From the NCBI RefSeq assembly GCF_046736345.1, contig NZ_CP157210.1:620001-684000 (forward strand): a stretch of DNA of 64,000 nt, written 5' to 3'. Shown here one piece after another: positions 48,341-57,628 of this stretch. This DNA is from Hyphococcus formosus. GTDB taxonomy: Bacteria; Pseudomonadota; Alphaproteobacteria; Caulobacterales; Parvularculaceae. Every line of letters begins with the position of its first letter. Within the stretch, counting starts at the first letter, position 1. Below the pieces are notes generated by a model. The model was not told the DNA's origin. It was given only the letters and a program-made list of their open reading frames with translations, and did not search any database. Both the position numbers and the translations under genes were made by a program.

Positions 48341-49005
48341 CAGCGCTCCTCGCCATATTGCGCCGTGACTTTGTTCTGGCCTTCCGTTCAGGCGGCGGAT
48401 GGTTTTACGCATTGTTTTTCTTTGCGGTCTTTACTGCTTTGTCAGCGATTGCGTTTGGCCCGTCGCTCTCTGCGCTCGCAATCGCGGCCCCAGCAACGCT
48501 CTGGTTGGCGATTGCATTATCGGTGCAATTTTCCGCGGCAGATCTGTATGAAAACGATATACGCGATGGATCTTTGCGGGTAATCGCCGCTGAACAACCA
48601 AGCCTACTCAGCTATTGGGGGGCGAAGGTTTGCGTTCTGATGATAACCGCAGTCGTTCCGATGATTGCTACCGCGCCGTTCTTTTTGACCATGCTCGGCC
48701 TCAGTTTTGGGCAAGGCGTCATTCTGGCGATCATTCTTTTCATGGGCGCGCCCGCATTGGTATTTATCGCCGTAATGACGGCGGCGCTCGCAAGTGGTCT
48801 GCGGGCAGGTGGATTGCTCGCGATGATAATAGCCGTCCCGTTCTCGGTTCCTGTCCTCGTTTTTGCAGTCCGCGCGTCTAAAAGCGTATTGGCGAGCAGC
48901 GGTCTGGTCACGCCAGAAAGCTTGATTTTATGCGCTATAAGCTTGTTTATGGCAGTTTTGACGCCGGGATTTACCATCGCCGCCTTGCGCGTCAGTCTTG
49001 AATAG
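48337..49005 (+). CDS. ccmB: Heme exporter membrane protein CcmB
   Basis: A 222-residue protein with six predicted membrane segments and the family opening LRRDFVLAFRSGG plus the conserved FSAADLYENDIRDGSL. It is the permease partner of CcmA. Starts 4 bp within ccmA and ends 10 bp before the chosen ccmC start. Confidence 0.94.
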   Translation: MTALLAILRRDFVLAFRSGGGWFYALFFFAVFTALSAIAFGPSLSALAIAAPATLWLAIALSVQFSAADLYENDIRDGSLRVIAAEQPSLLSYWGAKVCVLMITAVVPMIATAPFFLTMLGLSFGQGVILAIILFMGAPALVFIAVMTAALASGLRAGGLLAMIIAVPFSVPVLVFAVRASKSVLASSGLVTPESLILCAISLFMAVLTPGFTIAALRVSLE

Positions 49006-49015
49006 AAAGTGGATT

Positions 49016-49765
49016 ATGTGGAGCCGATTTTCCAATCCTGCGAAATTTGAAGAAATGGCCCGCATTGCGGGGCCAATTTCGCTCGGGCTGTTCATCGTTA
49101 CCGCATTGATCGGACTAGGCGGCGGGCTGTTTTACTCACCGCAGGATTACCTTCAGGGCGAAGCTGTAAGAATGATGTATGTGCATGTGCCGGCTGCGTG
49201 GATGGCCATGGGTGCATATTCATTTATTGCGGTAATGAGTTTGGTTGCCTTTGTCTGGCGGCACACACTTGCGGATATTGCTGCGCGCTCCGCTGCTTTG
49301 CCAGGCGCTGTTTTCACGGCTTTAGCGTTATTTACCGGTGCTGTCTGGGGCAAGCCGACTTGGGGCGCATGGTGGGTTTGGGACGCGCGCCTGACGTCGA
49401 TGCTGATTTTGCTTTTTACCTATTTTGGCTATATGGCGATTTGGCAATCCGTACCCGAACAGGTCCGGGCTGCGCGGTTCGCCCGTATTTTGGCGCTTGT
49501 GGGGTTTATCAATATCCCGATCATAAAATTTTCGGTTGAGTGGTGGAATTCGCTTCATCAGCCCGCGAGCATTTTACGCGCTGACGGGCCGACAATTCAC
49601 CCAACTATGCTCTTACCGTTATTTGCGATGATCATCGCTTACACGGCTCTGTTTACGTGGCTGGTGTTTCTTGAAATGCGAACGAGCCTGCTTCGACAAC
49701 AGATCGAAAAACGCTCCATTAGAGCGCCGAGCCGACCGGTGAATATTTCGGTAGGGGACGAATAA
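49016..49765 (+). CDS. ccmC: Heme exporter/handling protein CcmC
   Basis: A 249-residue six-segment membrane protein with the tryptophan-rich heme-handling motif WGAWWVWDARLTS and the heme-axial His residues in YVHVPAAW and in NSLHQPAS. It loads heme onto CcmE. I start at ATG 49016; a TTG at 48998 would overlap ccmB and add six residues. ccmD begins at the base after its stop. Confidence 0.94.
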   Translation: MWSRFSNPAKFEEMARIAGPISLGLFIVTALIGLGGGLFYSPQDYLQGEAVRMMYVHVPAAWMAMGAYSFIAVMSLVAFVWRHTLADIAARSAALPGAVFTALALFTGAVWGKPTWGAWWVWDARLTSMLILLFTYFGYMAIWQSVPEQVRAARFARILALVGFINIPIIKFSVEWWNSLHQPASILRADGPTIHPTMLLPLFAMIIAYTALFTWLVFLEMRTSLLRQQIEKRSIRAPSRPVNISVGDE

Positions 49766-49900
49766 ATGTTTGGTGCTCACACCCCTTATATCATTGCGGC
49801 CTATGGCGTTTCATTTGTGTTGATCGCCGGATTGATTGTGCTTCGATTACGCAATTACCGGAAAGCAAAAGAAGCCGCGAAGCGCCAAGATATCCACTAA
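49766..49900 (+). CDS. ccmD: Heme exporter protein CcmD
   Basis: A 44-residue single-span membrane protein immediately after ccmC. The sequence begins MFGAHTPYIIAAYGVSFVLI and ends in a basic cytoplasmic tail (RNYRKAKEAAKRQ), the typical CcmD layout; CcmD helps release CcmE from CcmABC. AGGGGA precedes the ATG. The usual next gene, ccmG, is missing here; instead a convergent esterase remnant overlaps the last four bases. Confidence 0.9.
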   Translation: MFGAHTPYIIAAYGVSFVLIAGLIVLRLRNYRKAKEAAKRQDIH

Positions 49901-50286
49901 GGTTTCGGCCCTTCGAGCATCCAGAAAAGTGCCTTGGTCAGACCGATCGGGAATGTGGATTTGTGGGTTGCGCCGGGAATGATCTCGGAGCGCACTTCAA
50001 GGCCGTCATAATTTCGGCTTTTCAAATCTGAGACAAAACGCATTTGATCTGCCACCATGTTCCGGTCACGTCCGGGATTTGTTTCCAGTTCCCCAACTGC
50101 AAAATAAACGCGCGCAGGCATTTTTATATAGAGATCGTAGCTTCGCCCTAAATTCTGCGAGGCAATGGTGCGTACGATACTGCGCGGCACTTCGTAAGCT
50201 GGCCACTCAGTATCGTTCGCGATTGCTGGTGTGTTCACGAAAACGGCAAGCGCAATGATGCTCGCAACCAGCTTTATAAGTTGCAT
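49897..50286 (-). pseudogene. Internally deleted alpha/beta-hydrolase (esterase-like) remnant
   Basis: A 129-residue frame with a good signal peptide (MQLIKLVASIIALAVFVNTPAIAN). Residues about 25-56 match the start of COG2819/esterase-family hydrolases (LGRSYDLYIKMP), and from residue 58 (ARVYFAVGELE) it continues with their C-terminal end, including the GATHKSTFP segment holding the catalytic His. The whole middle, including the GxSxG nucleophile elbow, is absent, as if by an in-frame deletion of well over 100 residues. It should be inactive as an esterase. It might still be expressed, since no stop interrupts it. Confidence 0.65.
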
Positions 50287-50314
50287 TGGCAGGCCCTTAG
50301 GTGGGAAAGTCAGT

Positions 50315-51142
50315 TTAGCCAGCGGCTTTTTTGGCTTCTTTAATTTTCGCTTTCAGGGCGTCTTCGTTGAAACCAACAAGAACATCCGCATAGCTACCAT
50401 CGACTGCAGCGATGATAAAGGCGGGTGTACCATCAATACCAAGAGCCGAGGCGAGGGCGTGATTATAGGACACCATGTCCGGTATATGCTCAGATTCGAT
50501 CGCGGATTTCATTTCTTCGACATCGAGCTTTTGCGCACGCGCAATCGATTCAACACGTTCTTTGCTGAGCGTGCCATTTGTATCGAGCAAGGCGAAATGA
50601 AGGTCAAGGAACTTGCCTTGCGCTCGCGAGGCAAGCGCCATCTCCGCGGCGTAATCTGACTCTTCTTTCAGGATTGGTAGCTCCCGGAAAACGATTTTTA
50701 CATCCTCATCAGACTCGAGCAGTTTTTTCACCGGCGCAGCCGCGCGCTTACAATATGTACAATGATAATCATACATTTCGATAATCGCGACTTTGGCTTT
50801 TTCCGGGTTTTTCCCGGCAACAAAGCTTGTTGCTGGGTCAAGAAGTGCGGGCAGATTTTCAATTGCGGCCTGACGGGCGCTTTGTTCTTCGGCTAAGCGC
50901 TGCTCCATGGCGAAGCGATTAACCGCGTCAATGATGACGTCTGGATTCTCGAGGATATAGGCGCGGATAAGTGCGTTCAGCTCTTCTTCCTGCTGCTCAG
51001 TGAATGAGGTTGTGACTTTTTCTTTCGGCGCATGCGATGCGTTTTCGTCTGACTGAGCAGATGAAAACCCAACGACTATCGCGCCAAGTGCAAACGCCCC
51101 AGCTAAGGCAGTACCAATTGCGATCCGTGTAGGCGTTAGCAT
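50315..51142 (-). CDS. DsbA-family thiol:disulfide oxidoreductase
   Basis: A 275-residue secreted or anchored thioredoxin-fold protein. After an N-terminal hydrophobic segment comes a helical region (about 45-100, like the ScsC/Com1 N-terminal domain), then the active site C128-T-Y-C131 in MYDYHCTYCKRA and the cis-Pro loop GIDGTPAF. It probably acts in periplasmic disulfide formation or isomerisation; proximity to the ccm genes is suggestive of a role with apocytochrome thiols, but this is inference. It lies downstream of the M48 peptidase on the same strand. Confidence 0.9.
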   Translation of the reverse strand: MLTPTRIAIGTALAGAFALGAIVVGFSSAQSDENASHAPKEKVTTSFTEQQEEELNALIRAYILENPDVIIDAVNRFAMEQRLAEEQSARQAAIENLPALLDPATSFVAGKNPEKAKVAIIEMYDYHCTYCKRAAAPVKKLLESDEDVKIVFRELPILKEESDYAAEMALASRAQGKFLDLHFALLDTNGTLSKERVESIARAQKLDVEEMKSAIESEHIPDMVSYNHALASALGIDGTPAFIIAAVDGSYADVLVGFNEDALKAKIKEAKKAAG

Positions 51143-51195
51143 GTTATCTCCTATAAATCCTGAACAGGTGAGTATCTGACAATAATGTCGTTTTC

Positions 51196-52674
51196 TTATT
51201 CAATGATAATGGGGTCCGGCACATCCGGCTTTTCGTTTTTAGGTTTCGGTGCCGGTAGTGGCGCGGGAGCGCTCGTCGTTTCGCTGATATCGTCTGCCGC
51301 CGGGAGCGGGGTTGTGCTTTCTGCGGGCTGGGTCGCGAAAACAATATCGGCCGCGTGTCGCCAATCCGGTGAACCGCGTTTCAATCCGCTCATCGCGCGC
51401 AGTGCAAACTGATTTGCGTCCTGTTTCGCGCCTGCCTGGAAACGCGACTCGGCGGTTGCAAGATTTGCCATCGCCTCGTTGCCCTGTTCGCTATAGGCGC
51501 GAGCGAGTTCGTACCACGCAAAACCATTATCGCGTTCAAGGATGGTCGCACGTTTTAATTCTTGTTCTGCTTGTTTGATCTTGTCCGGTTCGCCGCTCGC
51601 TAATAATGCGCGCCCAAGATTGATGCGCAATAGTGCGTTATCGGGGAGGAGGTCGACGGCCATTTGGTGCGGGGCAATGGCTTCGTTCGTGCGCCCATAC
51701 TCAAATAAGATTTGTCCCTCAAGCTCGTGGAAGTAAGGGTAGTCGGGCCGCTTTTCGGTTAGCGTACGGACTTCTTTAAGTGCTTTTTCAATGTCGGAAT
51801 AGCGGTAATAGGCGACCGCACGGGCGTAATGCGCAGGTTCCGATTGATCCGAAAGCGGATATTTCACTAATGTTTCGTTTGGATCATGAAGAAAGCCCAT
51901 GATCTTCGCCTGAATAAGGCGATAGCGCGCGATTTCCTCTGGTGGGTCTTTAACGTCGAAATAGGGTGATTTTTCTGCGCGCTCGGTTAGGGCTGTCAGG
52001 CGTTCATTCGCGAGGGGGTGGGTGAGGAGATAGGGATTGATCCGCGCGCCGGTGATGATTTGGTAATTGCGGACCCGGCTCCATAATTCCATTGCGCCTT
52101 TGCTCGACTGGCCGAGGCGGTCAAGATAGGTAATTGATGATTGGTCAGCCGTCGCTTCCTGGCTGCGGCTATATTTCAGGTAATTGGCAACGCCGACATT
52201 CTGACCCAAGCCCATAAGGCCGATACCGGCCTCAGGTGCGCCAGCTGCAATCGCGCCAGCCGCAAGCAATAGACCCAATAGCATCGGGCGACCCGCATTC
52301 GCCATTGCTTCGGCGGATCGCGTTGAATGCCCCCCGGCGAGGTGTCCTGCTTCGTGGGCAATTACGCCTTTTAATTCGTTCGGCGTTTCAGCGAACGTAA
52401 TCATCCCGGTGTTTACGCCCATATACCGACCGCCAGCAAAGGCATTCATGTTTGGGTCATTGACGAGAAGAATTTCGATTGAACTAGGATTGAGGCCGGC
52501 TGCCTGAAAAATCGGCCGTGAATAATCATCGAGCATCTTCTCGATTTCCGCGTCGCGCAGAAGAGAAATTCCCTGCGCATTTGCAACCGGGCCACTTAAC
52601 GCCGTCATTGCTGCTGCAATACTGGCTAGCGCTGTTTTTACTCGCGATTTTTTTCGAACACCAAACGAAGACAT
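51196..52674 (-). CDS. M48 metalloprotease with TPR repeats (BepA-like)
   Basis: A 492-residue periplasmic protein. A signal peptide (cleavage near ANAQ), then an M48 catalytic domain with H107-E-A-G-H111 and a downstream Glu ligand in SQEATADQ, then TPR repeats (from about 290) ending in a Pro-rich tail. The layout matches E. coli BepA/YfgC, which assists or degrades outer-membrane assembly intermediates. I use ATG 52674 (AAGGA upstream) in place of an ATG 48 bases earlier. Confidence 0.9.
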   Translation of the reverse strand: MSSFGVRKKSRVKTALASIAAAMTALSGPVANAQGISLLRDAEIEKMLDDYSRPIFQAAGLNPSSIEILLVNDPNMNAFAGGRYMGVNTGMITFAETPNELKGVIAHEAGHLAGGHSTRSAEAMANAGRPMLLGLLLAAGAIAAGAPEAGIGLMGLGQNVGVANYLKYSRSQEATADQSSITYLDRLGQSSKGAMELWSRVRNYQIITGARINPYLLTHPLANERLTALTERAEKSPYFDVKDPPEEIARYRLIQAKIMGFLHDPNETLVKYPLSDQSEPAHYARAVAYYRYSDIEKALKEVRTLTEKRPDYPYFHELEGQILFEYGRTNEAIAPHQMAVDLLPDNALLRINLGRALLASGEPDKIKQAEQELKRATILERDNGFAWYELARAYSEQGNEAMANLATAESRFQAGAKQDANQFALRAMSGLKRGSPDWRHAADIVFATQPAESTTPLPAADDISETTSAPAPLPAPKPKNEKPDVPDPIIIE

Positions 52675-52782
52675 GCCTGTTCCTTCTGCACGCCCCCCTA
52701 GTTTAAACGCGCTTTGCGGCAATTTCGAGATGGTAGAAGCGCAATGCCGGATTGGTGAGCATGCGCTTCTGCCATCGATCCC

Positions 52783-55596
52783 CTAGGCGTCGCTTCCGCG
52801 TCGCCACCAACCCCGTTTCTTGGGTTTCGGTTTCTCATTTTCAGTTGAATTAGAAGCGCTTTCCTCTGGACTGTCTTGCGTCTGTGGATCGGCTTCTTTC
52901 TGCTCTACGGTGTCCTGATTGCCATCGTGACCATTCGCACCATTCTGCGGTGGGTGCGCGCCATTGGTTTTGACTTCCGGTTCTGCCGCGACCTCAACCT
53001 CTGCCTCTTTGGCGGTGGTTTTTGGTTCCTCAGCAGGTTGATCGTCTGACTTTTTATCGGCGCTGTCATCGGCTTGGGCACTTTCAGCCTGAGCGGATTC
53101 TGCAGAATCGTCCGACGACGCGGCTACACCGGTCTCGTCATTGGACTCGCTGGTATTTTCGTTGTTGCGGCCACGACGGTTACGGCGTCCGCCACGCCGT
53201 CCGCGTCGACGGCGCCGGCGGCCTTGTTCTTCTTCACCGTCTTTCGATTGTTGTTCGTCACTATCATCCGATGCGTCGGTGGTTTCGCTCGTCGCATCAG
53301 CATCTGATGACTGGCTATCGCTGGCCTGTGCGCTGGTGTCTTTGTCCTTGCGACGACGACGACGGCGACGTTTTTTCCGCTCGCCGTCCTTTTCTTCACT
53401 CTCGCTTGCTTCATGCGTGGGATCTTCCACCGCTTCGATCATGTCGGTTTGATCGGCCTGAATAACTTGTGCAACTTCCGACCGCTCGCGCGGTGTGCCG
53501 CTTTTCTCGATGTCGTAATCATCGCCCGCACGATCCGTATTCGGAATCATTTGAACCGTAACGCCGTAATGATCTTCGATACGTTTCAACCAGTCACGAT
53601 GATTGTTGAGAACATAAACAGTGACATCAAGCGATGCATGGGCTGACAGAATTCCCGCTTTGCCCGAAATTGCTTCTGCTTCGAGGGCGCGCAGAATACG
53701 TAACGCAGCCATTTCAGCGGAACGAATAACACCCGCACCGGCACAAGTCGGGCAGGACTGTGTCGTGCCATCAATAATGCCAGAACGGCGACGTTGCCGC
53801 GACATTTCGAGCAATCCAAAATTCGAGATGCGACCCAATTGGATACGCGCGCGGTCATGTTTGACCGCATCTTTTAGTGCCTTTTCAACCTTGCGATTAT
53901 TCTTCGGCTCTTCCATGTCGATGAAATCAAGCACGACAAGGCCAGCAAGGTCACGCAGGCGGAATTGACGCGCGGCCTCATAGGCGGCTTCGATATTCGT
54001 CTTTAACGCCGTTTGTTCAATATTCCGTTCGCGGGTGGCGCGTCCGGAGTTGACGTCGATTGCGATGAGCGCTTCGGTCTGATTGATGACAATATAGCCG
54101 CCAGACTTGAGGCGTACTGTCGGCTGATACATACCATCAAGTTGTGCTTCGACACCGTGTTTGAGGAATAACGGCGCTTTATCTTTGAATGGTTGCACGA
54201 ACTTTGCGTGGCTCGGCATCAGCATTTTCATGAAGTCTTTGGCTTCACGATAACCGGCTTCGCCTTCGACCAGAACTTCCGAGATATCTTTGTCATATAG
54301 ATCGCGAATCGCGCGTTTGATCAGGCTCGCTTCTTCGTAGATGAGGCAGGGCGCGATCGATTTTAGCGTCAGGGTACGAATGTTTTCCCAAAGCCGTAAT
54401 AGATAATCATAGTCGCGTTTGATTTCGATCTTTGTACGTTTCGCGCCCGCTGTGCGGATAATCAGCCCCATGCCCTGTGGCACATCAAGACTATCAACGA
54501 CACGGCGTAAACGGCGGCGATCCGTAGAATGAGGAATTTTGCGCGAAATGCCGCCGCCACGTGCCGTGTTAGGCATCAATACACAATAACGACCGGCCAA
54601 AGACATATAGGTTGTAAGCGCCGCACCTTTATTGCCGCGCTCTTCTTTAACAACCTGAATTAACAGGATCTGACGGCGCTTAATAACTTCCTGGATCTTA
54701 TAATTGCGCAGGAGGTTCGCGCGTTTGCGTTTTGCTTCTTTATAACGCTCAAACAGGGCCTGGCGGCTTTCTCCGTTTTGGCCGCTGGCGTCATCCTGTT
54801 CGGCTTCGTCGCTTTCTTCTGCTTCGTCAGCGTCGTCGTTGCTGACTTCTTCGTCATCCGCAGCTTCGACAGTTTCATTCGCAGAAACTTCTGATGCTTC
54901 TCCGTCGTCGGAATGCTCCTCAGAAACATTTTCAGTTTCCTGCGCTGTGACTTCGGTGGATCCTTCCGTGTTTTCGTCAGAAGCGGATTCGTCTGAAGGG
55001 ACTTGATCTTCTTTTGTCAGTTCAAGCGTATCTTCAGATGTTTCTTCTTTGGCAGCTTTGACCTTGCCGTCTTGGTCTTCTTCGCCGTCCTGTTCTTCTT
55101 CCTCTTCTTCGTCGCGATCAGGCTCAGCGATTTCATCCGTAGGATCATCGTCGCTATCCGATTCGTCGCCGTCATCTGAAGAGAGGTCATCATCATCCGC
55201 TTCTTCATCATCGGAAGCAGACCGAGCCTTTTTCTTTGGCTTTTCGTCGTCTTGATCGTCGTCGTCATCGCCGCGTTGGGTCAGTTCCAACTGCGCTGCG
55301 AGTTCAACCACTTCGGCTTCAGCCTCTTGGAGGGCCAGCCGATCAGAAACAGGGATTTGATAATAATCCGGATGGATCTCGCTGAACGCCAAAAAGCCAT
55401 GGCGATTTCCGCCATATTCAACGAAAGCGGCTTGGAGAGATGGTTCAACACGGGTGACCCGTGCGAGATAGATATTGCCTCTAAGTGGCTTGCGAGATTC
55501 GGATTCGAAGTCGAAGTCTTCGACTTTGCCGTTGTCGAGCACCGCAACGCGCACCTCTTCCGGGTGGGCCGCGTCGATCAGCATCTTTTTTGTCAT
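52783..55596 (-). CDS. rne: Ribonuclease E
   Basis: A 937-residue RNase E. The S1 domain is interrupted by an acidic insert (about residues 109-275) made largely of Asp, Glu and Ser. The catalytic aspartates are D514 and D557, and the Zn-link is C615-P-T-C618; these spacings equal those of E. coli. The C-terminal third is a disordered scaffold with two Arg-rich patches and ends PKKRGWWRRGSDA; in Caulobacter a GWW motif at this place binds PNPase. The ATG at 55596 has GGAG 9 bp upstream; an in-frame ATG at 55635 is less likely. It initiates mRNA decay and rRNA processing. Confidence 0.96.
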   Translation of the reverse strand: MTKKMLIDAAHPEEVRVAVLDNGKVEDFDFESESRKPLRGNIYLARVTRVEPSLQAAFVEYGGNRHGFLAFSEIHPDYYQIPVSDRLALQEAEAEVVELAAQLELTQRGDDDDDQDDEKPKKKARSASDDEEADDDDLSSDDGDESDSDDDPTDEIAEPDRDEEEEEEQDGEEDQDGKVKAAKEETSEDTLELTKEDQVPSDESASDENTEGSTEVTAQETENVSEEHSDDGEASEVSANETVEAADDEEVSNDDADEAEESDEAEQDDASGQNGESRQALFERYKEAKRKRANLLRNYKIQEVIKRRQILLIQVVKEERGNKGAALTTYMSLAGRYCVLMPNTARGGGISRKIPHSTDRRRLRRVVDSLDVPQGMGLIIRTAGAKRTKIEIKRDYDYLLRLWENIRTLTLKSIAPCLIYEEASLIKRAIRDLYDKDISEVLVEGEAGYREAKDFMKMLMPSHAKFVQPFKDKAPLFLKHGVEAQLDGMYQPTVRLKSGGYIVINQTEALIAIDVNSGRATRERNIEQTALKTNIEAAYEAARQFRLRDLAGLVVLDFIDMEEPKNNRKVEKALKDAVKHDRARIQLGRISNFGLLEMSRQRRRSGIIDGTTQSCPTCAGAGVIRSAEMAALRILRALEAEAISGKAGILSAHASLDVTVYVLNNHRDWLKRIEDHYGVTVQMIPNTDRAGDDYDIEKSGTPRERSEVAQVIQADQTDMIEAVEDPTHEASESEEKDGERKKRRRRRRRKDKDTSAQASDSQSSDADATSETTDASDDSDEQQSKDGEEEQGRRRRRRGRRGGRRNRRGRNNENTSESNDETGVAASSDDSAESAQAESAQADDSADKKSDDQPAEEPKTTAKEAEVEVAAEPEVKTNGAHPPQNGANGHDGNQDTVEQKEADPQTQDSPEESASNSTENEKPKPKKRGWWRRGSDA

Positions 55597-55745
55597 TTTT
55601 TGTAGCTCCGCAATGTGGCGGCGAGGCCGGCACATTGGTTTTGTTAGTTCGCTGGAGCATAGACGCGCGCAAATCCCCGCTCACCCGCAGGGCGGTGTCG
55701 GAAAAGATATGGGCGTTCGTTGTCATCAGCGAATGATGTTTCCTT

Positions 55746-55813
55746 GCCGGAGGTTCCGGCGGTTCTTGGTGGCGCAGGCTGCGCCTTTAAATTTTGCTGG
55801 TGCTGTGCGCACC
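55746..55813 (-). promoter_or_regulatory. Row of three short hairpins in the rne leader region
   Basis: Three perfect inverted repeats stand in a row upstream of rne: 55746-55760 (6-bp stem GCCGGA), 55771-55785 (6-bp stem GGCGCA) and 55799-55813 (5-bp stem GGTGC). If the rne transcript begins further upstream, they would fold in its 5' untranslated region, where RNase E autoregulation occurs in enteric bacteria. The 649-bp gap between rne and the amidase shows no credible gene. Confidence 0.45.
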
Positions 55814-56109
55814 AAATGCTCCTCGCGCTTCGGATCAACCGATTTCGCGGGCCGGCGGACGGAGCTGCCGGCGTTAAGTTTCTGAAAAGTGGGGATTATT
55901 CCTGCTTTTCCGAAAAATTCCTCTCAATGTGCCTATATATAGGCATTAATTCCTGAAATTTGCTTTCCGAAATCACTTTCATCGCCATTTTCTGATCTGG
56001 CTGATGTGATTGCAGTTCGCAAGTCCTTTTTGACAATGCCTGAGTGCGGGGAAAAAGAAAACCCATGCTTAACACCGACTCAGTGTTCCCTATATGCGGC
56101 GTCGAAATA

Positions 56110-56125
56110 TTAATGCTCCGTTAAC
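56110..56125. promoter_or_regulatory. CtrA-like box TTAA-N7-TTAAC
   Basis: TTAATGCTCCGTTAAC fits the full CtrA consensus spacing (TTAA, seven bases, TTAAC). It lies 121 bp before the amidase start and about 500 bp upstream of rne. CtrA regulates cell-cycle and envelope genes in Caulobacter relatives; the call rests on motif match only. Confidence 0.45.
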
Positions 56126-56245
56126 GCTAGCGAAATCATATTGCGCTAATTACAAACCCCGCTACGGATTAGGGCGATTTTAGTGAGGTGCGGCGTTAAT
56201 ATTGGCTGGCAATCAGCGAGCTGCGCGCGCGTGTGGATGGGTGTA

Positions 56246-57628
56246 ATGGCTTTAGTCATTGAAATCGTTAAATTATTTCAGCGCTCGCGCAGCATGTTCG
56301 CTGGCGGCGTTCTTTGCCTTTTTGCGATTTTCTTTGCTGGCGGCGTGAGCGCCCATGCCGCAGAGCTGAAAAATGTACGATTCGGCCCCAATAAAGACGC
56401 GACTCGGGTGGTTTTCGATATAAACGGTGCGCCTGAATATCAGGTGACGGGCGACGATGACGGTCTGGGACGACTTTATATTGATTTCGCTTCGCTGGAA
56501 TTATCCGTATCGGAAGCCGCTTATAAGCCGGGAAAAGGTCACATTGCCCGTTATGGTTTTGCCCGGAAGGGTGAAAACGGTACCCAAGCTATCTTGGAAT
56601 TCAAAAAAACGGCTAAAATCAAAGAGGTATTTGTCCTCGAGCCTAAAGGTAATGTTTCACATTACCGGTTGGTTGTGGACTTGGAGACCGCGAGTAAATC
56701 TGCGTTTCTAGCAAGCCTGCCTGAAGTCTATGGCGATATCGGCGCTGTCATTGAGCAGGTCATTGCCGAAAACGACCAAGGTGATCCAGCGCCTACGATA
56801 AATTTGGCGGAAAACGACAACGTACCGCCGGCACCTTCGTTGAAAACGGTGCGCGAACCTGTCGAACAGCCTGCCGCGACGAAGCCAGATCGAAAATTGA
56901 CGATTGTGATCGATCCCGGACACGGTGGACGCTATCCCGGCGCGACGGGGCCGGGCGGCACGCTTGAAAAGACGGTGACCATGGCGGCGGCGTTGGAATT
57001 GTCAAAAATCCTGAAACAGCGCGGGCAATATGAAGTCGTTCTTACGCGCGAGTCCGATGATGATCCCCGGATCAAGCGGAGCCAGAAGGACGAACTCGCC
57101 CGGCGGGAAGCATTGGCCCGTGAGGCAGGCGCGAAGCTCTTTATCTCACTTCATGCTGATGCTGTGGCGCAACCCGATCTGCGCGGTGCATCCGTTTATA
57201 CCCTGTCGAATGAAGGATCGGCGCGCTCTGCGACCTTGGCTAAATCCGAAGGAAATTACGCGAGTTATGGCCTTGAGCTTCGCAAATTTGATCCGGTGGT
57301 GGGCAGTATTCTGCTCGATAAGGCGCAGGACACAACGCTGACCCAGTCGTCGAAATTCGCAGAGATTTTGATCGATAATCTTGCTGGCAAAACCCCAATG
57401 CTAAACCGTTCACACCGTAAAGGTGATCTGCGCGTTCTGCTAGCGACCGATGTTCCTGCAGTATTGCTTGAGATGGCGTTTATCTCGAACCAACACGACG
57501 AAATTAACCTGCGGTCCAAAAACTGGCGCAAGCGGACAATGACCGCGGTCGCGGACGCGATCGATGAATATTTCAGTGAAGAATATGTTCAAAGGCATGC
57601 TGGACTTTCAAACAGCGCTGCGAATTAG
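56246..57628 (+). CDS. amiC: N-acetylmuramoyl-L-alanine amidase (AmiC-like)
   Basis: A 460-residue cell-separation amidase. An N-terminal export signal is followed by an AMIN domain (about 40-145, septal targeting) and an Amidase_3 domain (from about 225). Zinc ligands and the catalytic Glu are seen in IDPGHGG, GGTLEKTVT, SLHADAV and VLLEMAFISN. It cleaves the peptide from MurNAc during daughter-cell separation. The frame is open further upstream to a GTG at 56183; I prefer the ATG at 56246 for signal-peptide geometry, with limited certainty. PBP1A follows on the same strand. Confidence 0.92.
   Translation: MALVIEIVKLFQRSRSMFAGGVLCLFAIFFAGGVSAHAAELKNVRFGPNKDATRVVFDINGAPEYQVTGDDDGLGRLYIDFASLELSVSEAAYKPGKGHIARYGFARKGENGTQAILEFKKTAKIKEVFVLEPKGNVSHYRLVVDLETASKSAFLASLPEVYGDIGAVIEQVIAENDQGDPAPTINLAENDNVPPAPSLKTVREPVEQPAATKPDRKLTIVIDPGHGGRYPGATGPGGTLEKTVTMAAALELSKILKQRGQYEVVLTRESDDDPRIKRSQKDELARREALAREAGAKLFISLHADAVAQPDLRGASVYTLSNEGSARSATLAKSEGNYASYGLELRKFDPVVGSILLDKAQDTTLTQSSKFAEILIDNLAGKTPMLNRSHRKGDLRVLLATDVPAVLLEMAFISNQHDEINLRSKNWRKRTMTAVADAIDEYFSEEYVQRHAGLSNSAAN

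Noticed and set aside
53022..55605. Many long frames opposite rne, rich in Arg, Ser or Leu
   Set aside because: They arise from the Asp/Glu-rich and Arg-rich low-complexity codons of rne read on other frames; rne itself has full catalytic motifs.
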